From Spirogloea muscicola (taxonomy: Eukaryota; Streptophyta; Zygnematophyceae; Spirogloeales; Spirogloeaceae), in the NCBI GenBank assembly GCA_009602725.1, contig WELB01000132.1:52378-116377 (forward strand): a stretch of DNA of 64,000 bases, in the 5' to 3' direction. Shown here piece after piece: positions 11,417-22,139 of this stretch. Position 1 is the first letter of the stretch. Every line of letters starts with the position of its first letter. The notes under the pieces are model-generated. The model ran no database searches. It had not been told where the DNA came from and saw nothing but the letters and a program-made list of their open reading frames with translations. Position numbers and translations under genes: made by a program.

Positions 11417-12005
11417 TGGCAAGGTGGCCGCCGGTGGCAGGTAGGCCACCGCACTTCCGAGAGATGGTGATGACACCGGAGCTTCAAGGGACACTAGCAA
11501 ACTGGAGATTGCTGCTGTGCTATGTGTGCCTGCCTTCAAGGAGGATGCGCGCACAGTGATGGTTGTGGAGATGCTAGTGTGGGGGTCGCGAGGAGATTGT
11601 AGCTTGGCTGACAGTACTGTAGCTTGACAAAGCGATAGGCCCGCAGCCCAGTCTGCTGTGCTTGCCGCCTGTGCTGCTCTGTAGGTTGCGAGGGAAGTGA
11701 GAGGCCGGCGTTTTGTGCAAGTCGTGGAGAGTGATGATGGGTAGGAGTGGGTTAGCTTGTGATGTCGTTTGTGCCACGGACTAACCAGGCTGGCAGCATG
11801 GACGGGCGGGGCCAAGCGGTGCCTGCGAGGAGCGAGAAGCAAAATCAGCTCTGCAGGGCAGGCAGGGGCTGCACAGAGTAGGATGGAACACCATCCTCCT
11901 CCGACTTTTCAAGTTGTTTGCGGGCTGGCTTTCCACAGCCCTCGCCCCTTCAGAGGAGCTGCTTCTCTGCCGTACCTCGTCGTCCGCGGCGGCAGCAGGC
12001 ACAGG
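11417..12005. other. Intergenic, no gene seen
   Basis: This is the 3' flank of the pseudouridine synthase gene. A single LINE-like hairpin block (GGGCTGGCTTTCCACAGCCC at about 11925-11945, plus strand) is recognisable. Long minus-strand frames here are low-complexity and overlap the host gene in antisense. Confidence 0.5.
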
Positions 12006-12009
12006 AGAG

Positions 12010-12500
12010 GGAAGGCGCCCGGTGTGCATGAAATCGAAAGCGAGGCCAATTCTAGCCTTCCAAATGTCCTGTTAGTTGGGTAATGAGCTGGCTAAGGGGG
12101 ACACTAACATCCCCGAGTGAGCACATGCATATCTGACAAGCTATACTGAGGCGCCAAACGACCACCACGGAAGCCATTAGCCTGGGCAAATGCAAGACCA
12201 GCGCGCTGGTGTATCGTGAGTGCCTGGGAGCGCTGTAGACTCCATGATAGCCGCACTCCATAGCATGCAACGATGGCTTGCGGGACGTTAGAATGCCCTA
12301 AGCTACCCGCCCGACTACGTCGGTGGGCGTCGACATGCAGTGCCAGGCGGTGGAGGAAGGAAGACCACTTCGTTCCGCAGCCGCCGTATATGTCCATGGC
12401 GCATGGGAAGAAGTGGTCGCCCCAAGCGAGGAGGAGAGCCGGGCTGTGGAAGTGGGTTGCTGCGGTCACCGGCCGGTCCAGTCGAGGAGGGGCCGCGGCT
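12010..12500 (-). mobile_element. LINE family C 5'-truncated tail
   Basis: The minus frame (12104-12532) reads [36 protein letters not shown] and SLSDMHVLTRGC-stop, the family C version of the shared C-terminal extension. The 3'UTR continues to about 12010 with AGCTCATTACCCAACTAAC and the GGCCTCGC...CATGC end. It abuts the first exon of TM9SF in antisense. Confidence 0.82.
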
Positions 12501-15500
12501 GCGGAAGGCCGCGCGCCCAAGGTGCCGGACAAAGCTCCGGGCTGCTGGGCAGTGGCAGTGGCGGTGGCGCCCGGCCCGACGGCCCAACGGCCCCGCCCGG
12601 CCCACCGGCCCCACCTCCCCGCCCCCGCGCTCCTGCGCCGCCANCCGCGCCTGCTGCCGCTCCTGCTGCTGCTTCTGGCCGGCGCCGCCGGCAGCGCCGC
12701 CTCCGGCTCCGATCACCGGTACAAGCCCGACGACGAGGTGCCGCTGTACGCCAACAAGGTCGGGCCCTTCCACAACCCCAGGTAAGCGTCCCCCCCTCCT
12801 CGCCTCGCGCTGGCCCCGTCGCGGCGGGCCCAGCCAGATCTCTCCGGCGCCGCAGCAGTCTTGCCCAAGGCACCCTCCACTGCCGCCCTTTCCAATCCAC
12901 TGCCCATGTGATGGCCTTCACCGTGTGCTCCCGGGGACTGCATGTTGTCGTGCGTGCCTCTGCCTGGCACCCTGCGGTCTCCCAACGACCACCCGACGGG
13001 CTCTGGCTGAGAGTCCCCGCTGGGTGTCGCTTATCATTGGCCGTTGCCTGGCGCTGCGTGCAGCGAGACTTACAAGTATTTCGAGCTGCCCTTCTGCCGG
13101 CCTGGTGAGGAGCGTCACTCTCAGTTGCGTGCGTCCCGCGTGCAGCGGCTGTCAACCTGCAATTCTCTAGTTGTCAGAGAGTGGACCACGACTTGCGATT
13201 GCCACCCGTGAGCAGGTGTTGCGATTCGACTGAGATTGTGTCCGAGGGGTCTGGAGGACACAACTGTGCGTCAGAAGGCAAAGTGTCCAAAGCGGGGGAT
13301 CAGGCCATGCGCTGATGGATTTCTGGCAAGCATGCAGGCGCCGGGCTCAAGGAGAAGACAGAGGACTTGGGCGAGGTTCTGAACGGTGACAGGATGATGG
13401 ACGCCGCATACAAGCTCCGATTCCGAACTGACTATCCAAAGGAAACGCTTCTCTGCAAGAGGGAACTGAACCAGAAGGACATGCAGGCATTCAGGAAGGC
13501 TGTGAAGAACGACTACTACTTCCAAATGTATTACGACGACCTTCCCATCTGGGGCTTCATCGGCAAAGTGGAGCCCGATGAGAAGGTGTGCACCCGCCGT
13601 CCACCACAAACCGTCGCCGCGTCCAGGAGCCAGGCTATGGCTTCTGGGTTCTTGGCTTGTCACTTCCCAACAGTGCCCTCACACAGTTCCTGCAAGCAAC
13701 CTAAGGAGCTCCAAGTGGAGCACTCTGGAGGTCTTTCTTGTGACCGGGATTCATGTCATCGGTTGTTGCATTCACAAGCTGGGAGGGCAGCAAAAGCAGG
13801 GCAATATCGCATGAGCATCAACGGATCCTTGGCTTCTGACGCAGATTGGTCAGCCTCTCTGATGCTACTCTTACTACCCCTTGCAGGACAATCACCGCTA
13901 CTTCCTCTTCACCCACATGCATTTTGACATCTTCTGCAATCACGACCGTGTGATTGAGATTAACGTCGCAACAGATCCTCAGCACACGGTGGACATCACC
14001 GATGACAAACCAATCGAAGTGGAGTTTACGTATTCGGCGACGTGGCAAGACACTGACAAGGCCTTTGACAAGCGCATGGAGAAGTACTCAAAGTACTCCT
14101 TCTTGCCCCAGCACCTGGAGATCCACTGGTTCTCCATCCTCAACTCCTGTGTCACAGTCCTCCTGCTCACGGGCTTCCTGTCCACCATTCTCATGCGTGT
14201 GCTCAAGAATGACTTCATCAAGTATGCTCCCTATTGCCTGGACCTTTCCCAACCAATTGATCTTGCGTGTTACTGATTGGCTTCACGACGTTGGGATCTG
14301 AGTATGTTTGCACGGCCGCTTTGTAGTCGTCCTCCTTCGAAGAACTCTCATAGCCAGGGATTCTTGATGCTTTCATCTCACAGGAGAGTGGTGATGCACA
14401 AGGCACGAAGAATAGATCATCTTCATTGGTTGGTGGGTGTAGTTCTCTCTGCAGCACGTTGTACAATCTCATACAGAGTTCTGGCTTTCGACTGTACTTG
14501 AACAGGTATTCCCGTGATGAAGAGGCGCTTGATGATCAGGACGAGACTGGTTGGAAGTACATCCATGGGGACGTATTCCGGTTTCCTCCCTATAAGAGCT
14601 TGTTCTGTGCAATACTTGGCAGCGGCACTCAGCTACTTGCTCTGTAAGTCCTGCGAACCTGTTGAACCCAAATGAGGTCCTCCAGCAACCCTGCCAGCAT
14701 TCTTGTAAGCTTTGACAGACACTGACATCACAATTTGTCAAAGTGAAAGCTCTAAGCCCCTATTGTCGGACTTGGTGATGAAGCAAGCACTGGCTTACGG
14801 CTACAAGCTCAAGATAACACCGGGCTGATTGTGCGAGCAGGGCAATATTCATCTTCATGCTGGCCCTCATTGGTGTCTTCTACCCTTACAACCGGGGTGC
14901 ACTGTACACTGCTCTTGTAGTCATCTATGCACTCACGTCTGGAATTGCTGGGTACACGGCGGCTTCGTTCTACAAGCAGCTAGAAGGCACCAACTGGGTA
15001 ATTCCTGAAAGGGGATCCGGGGATTCTGACGTGATGACTACGTTGTCAGATGACCTCAATGTCCTGGTTGTTTGTTTGTGTGAGCATGCCAACCGCACTT
15101 GGTGTAGTAGATGCACGTCTGCCACTGCAGCAGCTGCAGGATGTGACGCCTTGACATGCATTGTATGCTGGTGGTGTTGGCAGGTTAGGAACGTACTGTT
15201 GACAGGTTGTCTCTTCTGTGGCCCAGTCTTTATGACCTTTGCTGTCAACAATACCATAGCCATTGCTTACAACTCAACAGCGGCGCTGCCCTTTGGCACA
15301 ATAGTCGTCATTCTCCTTATCTGGACACTTGTGACCTCTCCCCTTCTTGTCCTTGGAGGCATTGCTGGCAAGAACAGCAAGTCCGAATTCCAGGTATGTG
15401 CAACACTCGTATGGAGAAAAGAGCGACAAGAATGGCGAGGAGAGAGCAACCCCTGCTCAATCTACTAGTGCATGTCCTCATTCACCTGGGCCGTTTATGA

Positions 15501-16270
15501 GGTTCTTCTTGCAGAGCACTGAGTCGGGTCGGGTCGAAGAACGAACATGTAGAGCGCCTGGTTTAATCTCCAAGCTTGCCAAGACTGGGCTGTTCCGACC
15601 TTTGTCTGACCATACGCACCCACTGCTTATGCTGCAGGCGCCTTGTCGAACAACCAAGTATCCAAGGGAGGTTCCTGCACTACCTTGGTATCGCCAGAGT
15701 CTCCCGCAGATGGCCATGGCTGGCTTCTTGCCCTTCAGTGCTATCTACATCGAGCTCTACTACATCTTTGCTAGCGTTTGGGGCCACAAAGTCTACACAA
15801 TCTACAGCATCCTGTTCATTGTGTTCATCATCCTCATCATCGTGACAGCATTCATCACCATCGCCCTCACATACTTCCAGCTTGCTGTCGAGGATCACGA
15901 GTGGTGGTGGAGGTAATGTAGCACCCTTCTTGAGTGAAGCATGATCACCTTGATCCTGTTCAAGCTCACGTCATCAGCTGCAAGCACCCCGTCAGCCCAC
16001 CTTCCGACAAAGTGACCAGCCTCGTGCTGTCCTTCTCGCTCGCGCTACAGGTCTTTGCTCTGCGGAGGCTCGACGGGCTTGTTTGTGTTTGGCTACTGCT
16101 TCTACTACTACTATGCTAGATCAGAGATGACAGGGTTCATGCAGACATCCTTCTTCTTCGGATACATGGCCTGTGTGTGCTACGGGTTCTTCCTCATGCT
16201 CGGTACCGTAGGGTTCCGTGCATCACTGGCCTTCGTCCGGCACATCTACCGCTCCATCAAGTGCGAGTGA
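12396..16270 (+). CDS. Transmembrane 9 superfamily (nonaspanin) protein
   Basis: Golgi/endosomal nine-membrane-span protein involved in membrane protein sorting. Exons: first exon to 12781, then 13064-13104, 13338-13585, 13887-14221, 14506-14643, 14841-14997, 15184-15393, 15638-15912 and 16051-16270, all phase-consistent. A hydrophobic [19 protein letters not shown] signal-like stretch precedes [20 protein letters not shown], the mature N-terminus of the family. [25 protein letters not shown] and the multi-span half follow ([33 protein letters not shown]). The C-terminus HIYRSIKCE ends in a KxE/D Golgi-retention type motif. The start is unclear: the only in-frame ATGs upstream of the signal stretch (12390, 12396) fall inside the antisense LINE relic, and an N lies at 12644. 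12396 is given provisionally. Confidence 0.92.
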
Positions 16271-17110
16271 TGCGAGTGACGTCGGCCAAACCAGGTGAGT
16301 GCTGCTGAAATCAGGGCACTAGACTGGTGTTTGACGTCGTAAAGGTCCAGACCTTCGTTCATAGATGGCCAAGCCCATCCCTGTAACAGTTGCTTCCACT
16401 GCTGTGGTTTGCAGGCCTCTTATCTCGAGCGCGACCCCAGCCGCAACTGGCAGACCCTTAGGGTGTCTAGCAGGCATGGGCGGCATCACAGCTGCCTCAG
16501 CTTGATTCGGCCGAGAGAGGGAACGCTGGCACCCTCCCACTGCTCGAAGACAGTGCACCATGTGGCCTCTGGCCTCACCAGCGCCTCAGCCTGCCCTGCG
16601 GCGACCGTGAGGCAGGAGCTGTGGCCGGCTCCTGCCTCACGAAATCGCAGCAGTGAGCAGATGGCCCAAGCCTATGGTGGTTTGTAGGTCCAAGAGAGGG
16701 TGCTCTGCAGGCGAGGCATGGTGGCTGTGGGGTTTGGCAGGGTCCAGTGTGATATGCACAGGGATTGCGCAGAAACAGATGGCTTGGGGAAAGGGGGGGG
16801 TGGGGGAGGGACGGCGCGAATGGCTGGAGAGCAGGATGTGGCGTCCCCAGGATGCGGGAGGCAGGAAAGGCGGTGGGGGCATGGAGTGGGAGAGAACAGG
16901 GTGCGAATGAAGGGGGGCCGTGGCCGTGGAGCGAGGGCGCGCGGTGCGCTTAAAATGGAGGGGGGTGGAAAGCAAGCCAGTGTGGTGAGCTGAGCGGAGC
17001 AGAGGCGCGCTTGGTTAGCACAAGGAAATGAGAGATGGAGGGCCTGTGTATTGAGAGATGGAGGGCCTGTGTGGCCAAGTACAAAGGCAAGCACATTGAC
17101 AAATGTGCGT
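16271..17110. other. G-rich intergenic segment with short direct repeat
   Basis: No gene is recognised. 16640-16990 is strongly G-rich on the plus strand, with runs up to nine G near 16792-16800. The 20-mer GAGAGATGGAGGGCCTGTGT occurs twice, about 24 bp apart (near 17030 and 17053). It serves as the 3' flank of TM9SF. Confidence 0.55.
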
Positions 17111-18838
17111 CACCTGCTGCTAAGCTGACCCGCTCAGTAACCACGAGTCTGCACATAGAGGTCGCTGACTGATGCCCGAATACTGGACGGCAATCGATAA
17201 GCTCTTGAGCTACCAGCTAAGGCTCGACCAGCTTTCTGATGCAACGCATGAGCCTGAGCTCGCTGCAGACAAGCTGACACTCGCCGTCGCAAGAATGACA
17301 AGTAGGCTGCCGGCATGCCCATCTGAGCTGAAAGCATATCCTCACATCGAGCACCCAAACTTGCAATATTCTCCAGCAGGGTATGGAAGCTAGGGCCCAT
17401 GCAGCCGAATGTGTCAACTGCCGCCGGTAGGAGGTGATCGCTGCGGGGTAAGTCAGAGTGGTGTCGGAGCTCTCTCTGCTCAGCACCTCCCACTGCGTGA
17501 CCAGCAATGTGTATCGATGGAACTCTTGTATGCCTCCGTCACCATCACATCAACCAAGGCTCGTGGGCCTTCGCCCGGTTGTACACCCACAATGCCAGGG
17601 TGCGCCGGTGATGGCGTCCCTGGGAATTACTGGTGACGGGCAGTATATTGCTCACTTCCACAATGGCGCGGTAGTCGGCGTCGCGCATCAGGTCCGCCAG
17701 GGCGTCCGTAGGAGATTATGGACGCCCACCACCTCAGGGCCTGTGGGACACCGCAGCATGTGGGTGGCAAGGTCTTCGCCTTCTATATGGAAGCTGCACT
17801 CACACTGAGTCACACCAATCAGGCAGGTCGGGGGCAGGCCTAGCAACATATGGAGAAGCGTCCGATATGCCTCGGGGACTGAATTTGAATGCGTTGTTGA
17901 TGGCGTCTTGTGAGCCAGTCTGTTGCTTCAGGTGTTGCGAGCGATGTGAGACGTGCCAGACTCCTTGGATTGGTCCTGATATCTGGCATCCTCCTCAATG
18001 TCTTGCGTCGCTCATCCTCAATTGCAGCGACGAATCTGGCCTGTGCCCATGTGTCTGATGCTTGGGCAAGCGCTGAGAAGGGAGTGAAGAGGGGTTGCAG
18101 GGAGGGGAAGGAGCAGAGTGCTGACTCACGGATGCTCCTCAATTGCACTTGGAATGCCAAGGAGCCTTCCTCCACCTCGGCTGTAGGGCCAGCCAGACAA
18201 GGGAAGCGCAAGGCAACCTGGTGCCAGCAACCGAGAAAGGCTGCCTGCTCCGTCTGTTCAAGTGCCCGGCAGCCCAGGCCACCCATTCGTGTGGGAAGGG
18301 ATGCCTGCAGGGAGGATGAAGGTGAGGGGAAGGATGGGTGTTGTTTCAGGGAAGCCAGGGATTGCAGGAGGGAGGTGTCGGACTCCTTGTACAGCTCGCC
18401 CACCATGTCCGTTGGGGCGACTCTGCTGCAGGTAGCCCGCGCGTTGGCCGATGCAGCGAGTGAGGAGTGCCAGCGCCAGCTTGAATCTCCGAGGAGAGGA
18501 AGGGGGGGAAGGGGGGCAAGGTGTTGCTGCAGTCGTTCAAGTAAGTCCTCCGCTACGTGGGACTGTGCAAAGGGAAACCTTGAAAACAGCCAGCCCAGTG
18601 GCCGGGGTCTGGCAGCCTGGTGGGAGCTGGAGGTTGGTGGGGAGACCACGTGGTGACCATGCCACGTTCTTGGTGGGGCAAACCCGTATGTCTATAGTGC
18701 TCTGTTCGTGTACGAGTAAGGGATAAGCCGCCATGACTTCTGACGGTGGGCCGACGATATGTGTGTCGTCGGCGTAGGAGGGAAAGAAGCTGGGGTGCAT
18801 AAGGGCGGGGGGGAGGAGGCGTGGTGTGCGCGTGAGAC
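17100..18838 (-). mobile_element. LINE family E: RT end, linker, C-terminal extension
   Basis: Read on the minus strand, 18800-18537 holds the reverse transcriptase catalytic box SYADDTHIVGPP. 18649-17840 is one open frame of 269 residues with the thumb/linker motif MGGLGCRAL. Past its stop the zinc-knuckle remnant ...CECSFHIEGEDLATHMLRC is visible. The C-terminal extension (17493-17134) ends SACLQRAQAHALHQKAGRAL and SVSDLYVQTRGY-stop. Frames change several times and the RLE core is poorly kept, so the copy is dead. It is the only family E copy with RT; a short family E 3'UTR piece also occurs at 40158-40205. On the right it meets a family B copy at about 18840. Confidence 0.78.
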
Positions 18839-18839
18839 T

Positions 18840-19320
18840 TGCGGCTGCTGATATTCAAAAATCGGCTGTAAAAAGCCAGCCAGATGCATACAGGTGTTCA
18901 TGACGGAGCCACAGGCTAGGCAGACAGGGCGCCCTTAGTACCCCCGTGTCAGCAGTAGGAAGTCGGATGAGCTGAGGGGAGGAAGAGCAACCCCGCTGCG
19001 CAAGCCAGAGGCTGCTGCAAGGGCGCGACCAGCCCGGCGATGCAAAGCAATCGCCTGGGACCGCTGTAGGCACATAGCTAAACGCATGCAGTCGAGGACA
19101 CAAGACCCGAAGGCACCGAGCCTCCAGGAAGTGCTGCACCCTGTTCGCGGCGCCGCTGGTCAGCTTGAGAGGCCAGCAGCGAAGCTAACGAGGACCACCG
19201 ACCCTTGTAACACCCGCGGATGTCCATGGCCAGGGGGTAAAAGAGACGAAAGGGTGGCCAGATGGAGCCGACACACTGTTGGGGCACGAGCTAGTGAAGG
19301 AGGAAGGCGCACGGTGGGCC
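18840..19320 (-). mobile_element. LINE family B 5'-truncated copy next to family E
   Basis: The minus strand carries the family B C-terminal extension (LAMDIRGCYKGRWSSLASLL at about 19230) and then the SSSDFLLLTRGY end near 18945. The family B 3'UTR (GTCATGAACACCTGTATGC, hairpin GGCTGGCTTTTTACAGCC) ends near 18840, where family E RT sequence begins. Either it inserted into that element or its 3' end marks the latter's truncation point. Confidence 0.75.
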
Positions 19321-20290
19321 ATTCCTTCGGGCTGGCCTCTCACAGCCGCCAGTCAATCTGGCCGCGCTTTCTCTTTTTCGGGCTTCCCCTGGCCCCTACG
19401 AACTTTGTTCATTTGGGCTGGCCTTTCCCAGCCCCTATCCTCTAAGAACGAGGTTTTCTCCGGTGGGCGTGGAATTAAGAGAAAACCCGAGTAGAGGGCG
19501 GTGGCTGTTAGAGGCCAGCCCAGAATACAGAATGGAATGAACAAAATTCGAAGGGGCCAGAAAAGCTCCAAAGCACACCGTGAATTAATAGCCACGAAAA
19601 GCACTCAGTGATCCCTGGAACGGGAGGCCAAGGAGCGGGGCACCGGGCCAAGAAGAAAGAAGACGTTGCTCTCCCTCGCTGTCCCAATGTGGGCAAGGGC
19701 TGTGATAAAGCAGAAGAACGCTTCCAGGAGAGGGCGGTGGCTGGGAGAGGTCAGCCCAGAAAAAAAGAAAGGAAATGCACAAACTTCGAAGGGGCCAGGG
19801 ACAACGCTGAAGCACACACGGAATCAAGTAGCTACGAAACTCACTAACCCCGACTAAGCAGCCGCAGGTCGAAGAACCTAGTCTCCTGAGAGATACTAGT
19901 TTCTGGTAGCGGATCCCCTGGCTAGGGCCAGAGGCTGCAGCTAAGGCACGACCGGCACGGAGATTCAGCGCGCGAGCCGTGGACCTCTTTAGCGAGACGG
20001 CCAAGCACATGCGATACACCTGCGCGAGCGAGCCTGCTGCATGGGATTCTACCTGCCCCCCAAGGCTGCGGCGGGAAGAAGAAAAGAAGAGATTGCTCGC
20101 CCATAGAAAACGAGGGGCTAGGGCTAGCAAAGCCAGCCCAGAAAAGAATGGACACTATCCAAAGGCCACAGAAAGGTGCCGAAAAGAAAAAACTACACAA
20201 CTGGACACGAAATGATGCAGATGGAAGCTCAGTATCCACGAGTGAGCAACAGCAAGGCAGAATAACTCGAAGCCGGGAAAGAGGCACTCC
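19320..20290. mobile_element. Mosaic of LINE 3' fragments, both strands
   Basis: Two plus-strand hairpin blocks (about 19325-19365 and 19405-19450) are followed by minus-strand fragments. Hairpin blocks lie at 19495-19560, 19680-19700 and 19735-19800. A coding tail at about 20020-19900 reads AGSLAQVYRMCLAVSLKRS and LNLRAGRALAAASG. Another hairpin lies at 20105-20160 (minus GGGCTGGCTTTGCTAGCCC). At least four separate insertions are piled up; none keeps RT. Confidence 0.7.
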
Positions 20291-20790
20291 GCTGGGGACC
20301 CGCTTCCAGGAACCCAGTCTCTCTGACTTGAGGCTGCTTAGCAGGGGTTACTGAGTGCTTCGTAGCTGCTTCGTTTGTTTTTGTGCTTGTTGTTCTTCGT
20401 ACTTCCCCTGGCCCCTTCTCGTCCTTTGTTCATTCTTTTTTGGGCTGGCTTTTTCCTGCCCCTATCCTCGATGGGCGAGCCCTTCATCTCTCCGCCTAGA
20501 CCCAGAGGCCCACGCCGTCCACACGCGAGCAGGCCGTGCTATGGCCGCCGCCTCTGGGTCTCGGTGGAGTGCCTCTTTCCCTGCAGCGAGCTACTCAGAC
20601 CTGATGTTGCTCACTCATGGGTACTGAGCTTTCCTGCATCGTCTCTGAGTTCTGCGGTGTTTTGTAGTGATGTCCTTTTCCGGCTCCTCTTTCTTTGGCT
20701 TTGGACATTGTCCATTCTTTTTTGGGCTGGCTTTGCCAGCCCCTCTTCTCTATGGGCGCGCACTTCTCAGAGGCGGCAGCCATAGCGCAG
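20281..20790 (+). mobile_element. Two LINE family D tails with perfect 3' hairpin
   Basis: The first tail ends at 20353 (LSDLRLLSRGY-stop) and its 3'UTR runs through 20430-20480. The second (about 20500-20627) reads HTRAGRAMAAASGSRWSASF and SYSDLMLLTHGY-stop. The 3'UTR then gives the perfect inverted repeat GGGCTGGC-TTT-GCCAGCCC at 20724-20742. Both copies are 5'-truncated. Confidence 0.75.
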
Positions 20791-20833
20791 CCAGCGCGCG
20801 TGTGGACTGGAGAGAGCGCTTTCCCTTTTCCTA

Positions 20834-20920
20834 TTGCTGGAAAGAGACCGCCAGCCTCATACGAAATACCTGGGCACCGCCAGCCTCATACGGAATACCT
20901 GGGCTAGGGAGCCGGCAGCG
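20834..20920 (+). repeat. Short tandem duplication (about 34 bp, two copies)
   Basis: GCCAGCCTCATACGAAATAC-ctgggcaccgc is repeated immediately as GCCAGCCTCATACGGAATAC-ctgggctaggg. The unit is about 34 bp with few differences. It lies between LINE fragments and is probably a slippage duplication. Confidence 0.6.
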
Positions 20921-20994
20921 ATGAAGCCAAGCAGCTCCCCTGGCAGACCCGGCCGCCGCTCGATGGCCTGCCGGGCAAGCCGCTGGAGAGAGAG

Positions 20995-21935
20995 AGAGAG
21001 AAGGCGCGCGGTGCGCATGAAATTGAAAGGGAGGCCAATCTTAGCCTTACAAATGTCCTAGCCCTACAAATGTCCTGTCACCTGGGTAATGAGCTGGCTA
21101 AGGGTGACACTAATATCCCCGAGTGAGCACATGCAAATCTGACAAGCTATACTGAGGCGCCAAACCACCACCACGGAAGCCATTAGCCTGGGATAATGCA
21201 CGACCAGCATGCTGGTGTATCGCGAGTGCCTGGGAGCGCTGTAGACTCAATGATAGCCGAATTCTATAGCATGCAACGATGGCTTGCGGGACGCTAGAAC
21301 GCCCTAAGCTACCCGCCCGACTGCGTCGACGGGCATCGACATGCAGTGCCAGGCGATGGAGGAGGGACGACCACTTCATTCCGTAGCCGCCGTAGATGTA
21401 CATGGCGCATGGGAAGAAGTGGTCGCCCCGGGGGTGGTCATTATAGTGCCTCTCCTTCTTCCTCTCTGCGTGATGTGTCGCCCAACCTGGCACAGTCGGT
21501 GTGGGTGCCCCTGGTTGTAATGCATTGATGAGAACGACGTCGATGAGAAGACGAGGCCCACCATTCCGGGGAATGGCCACCACATCCAGACGCCTGACGT
21601 AAGGCCTGCCACGCTTCTGGAGCACCGGCATGATGCCCGGCATCTCCATGGCCGCATGGTAACCTGCCTCGCGCTCCAAGCCATACATAGCGTCTCCGCA
21701 AAGATTGTGGAGGCATTACGTTCACTTCCCTCAAAACATCGAAGCATGTGGGCTGCCAAAAATACCTCATCCTCGGAACGATGGCCACATTCACACTGTC
21801 GAATGCCAACCAAACAAAGTGGAGGAAGGCCGAGATGGTGTTGGACAGCCGTCCGGAAGAGGTCGTCGGAGAGCCGGAGGGATTCAGAAATTGGCAAAGC
21901 GTTGAGCCACTCCGACGCCCCCGTAGAGCTGATGG
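20995..21935 (-). mobile_element. LINE family C: linker, RLE and complete C-terminal extension
   Basis: The minus frame 21897-21376 begins with the linker LGLPPLCLVGIRQ, then the zinc knuckle CECGHRSEDEVFLAAHMLRC (C-x-C-x12-H-x3-C). After a frame change, 21688-21110 reads the endonuclease: RLDVVAIPRNGGPRLLIDVV, then ERKKERHYNDHP (KxxHY). The extension [39 protein letters not shown] and SLSDLHVLTRGY-stop follows without a break. The 3'UTR ends near 20998. It is the cleanest RLE-plus-extension reading frame in the window. RT is missing, cut near 21930 where another LINE fragment starts. Confidence 0.85.
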
Positions 21936-22130
21936 AGTTGAGACGAGGAGATCCATCCAGCCACCGCCGAAAGCCCCGTGAACGTCAATGGCCAGGGCCG
22001 CGAACTCATCACCTGGAGGGTGGTCGGCGTACTTACGCTCCTTGCCCCGGGCCGCCAAACCGACCGCATGCCCAGCGGTCGACGCCGACTTGGCGGGGTT
22101 GGCGGAATCGACGTAATCGGCGGTCACCAC
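21900..22130 (-). mobile_element. LINE family A RLE fragment
   Basis: The minus strand from 22130 reads VTADYVDSANPAKSASTAGH, AVGLAARGKERKYADHPPGD and EFAALAIDVHGAFGGGWMDL, i.e. the end of the RLE with an exact KxxKY (KERKY) and the start of the C-terminal extension. It is cut off at about 21930, where the family C sequence begins, so one element interrupts the other. Confidence 0.75.
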
Positions 22131-22139
22131 ACCCGCGAT

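Noticed and set aside
11201-11842. 213-residue minus-strand open frame
   Set aside because: Overlaps the last pseudouridine synthase exon in antisense; Ser/Ala/His-rich, no motif.
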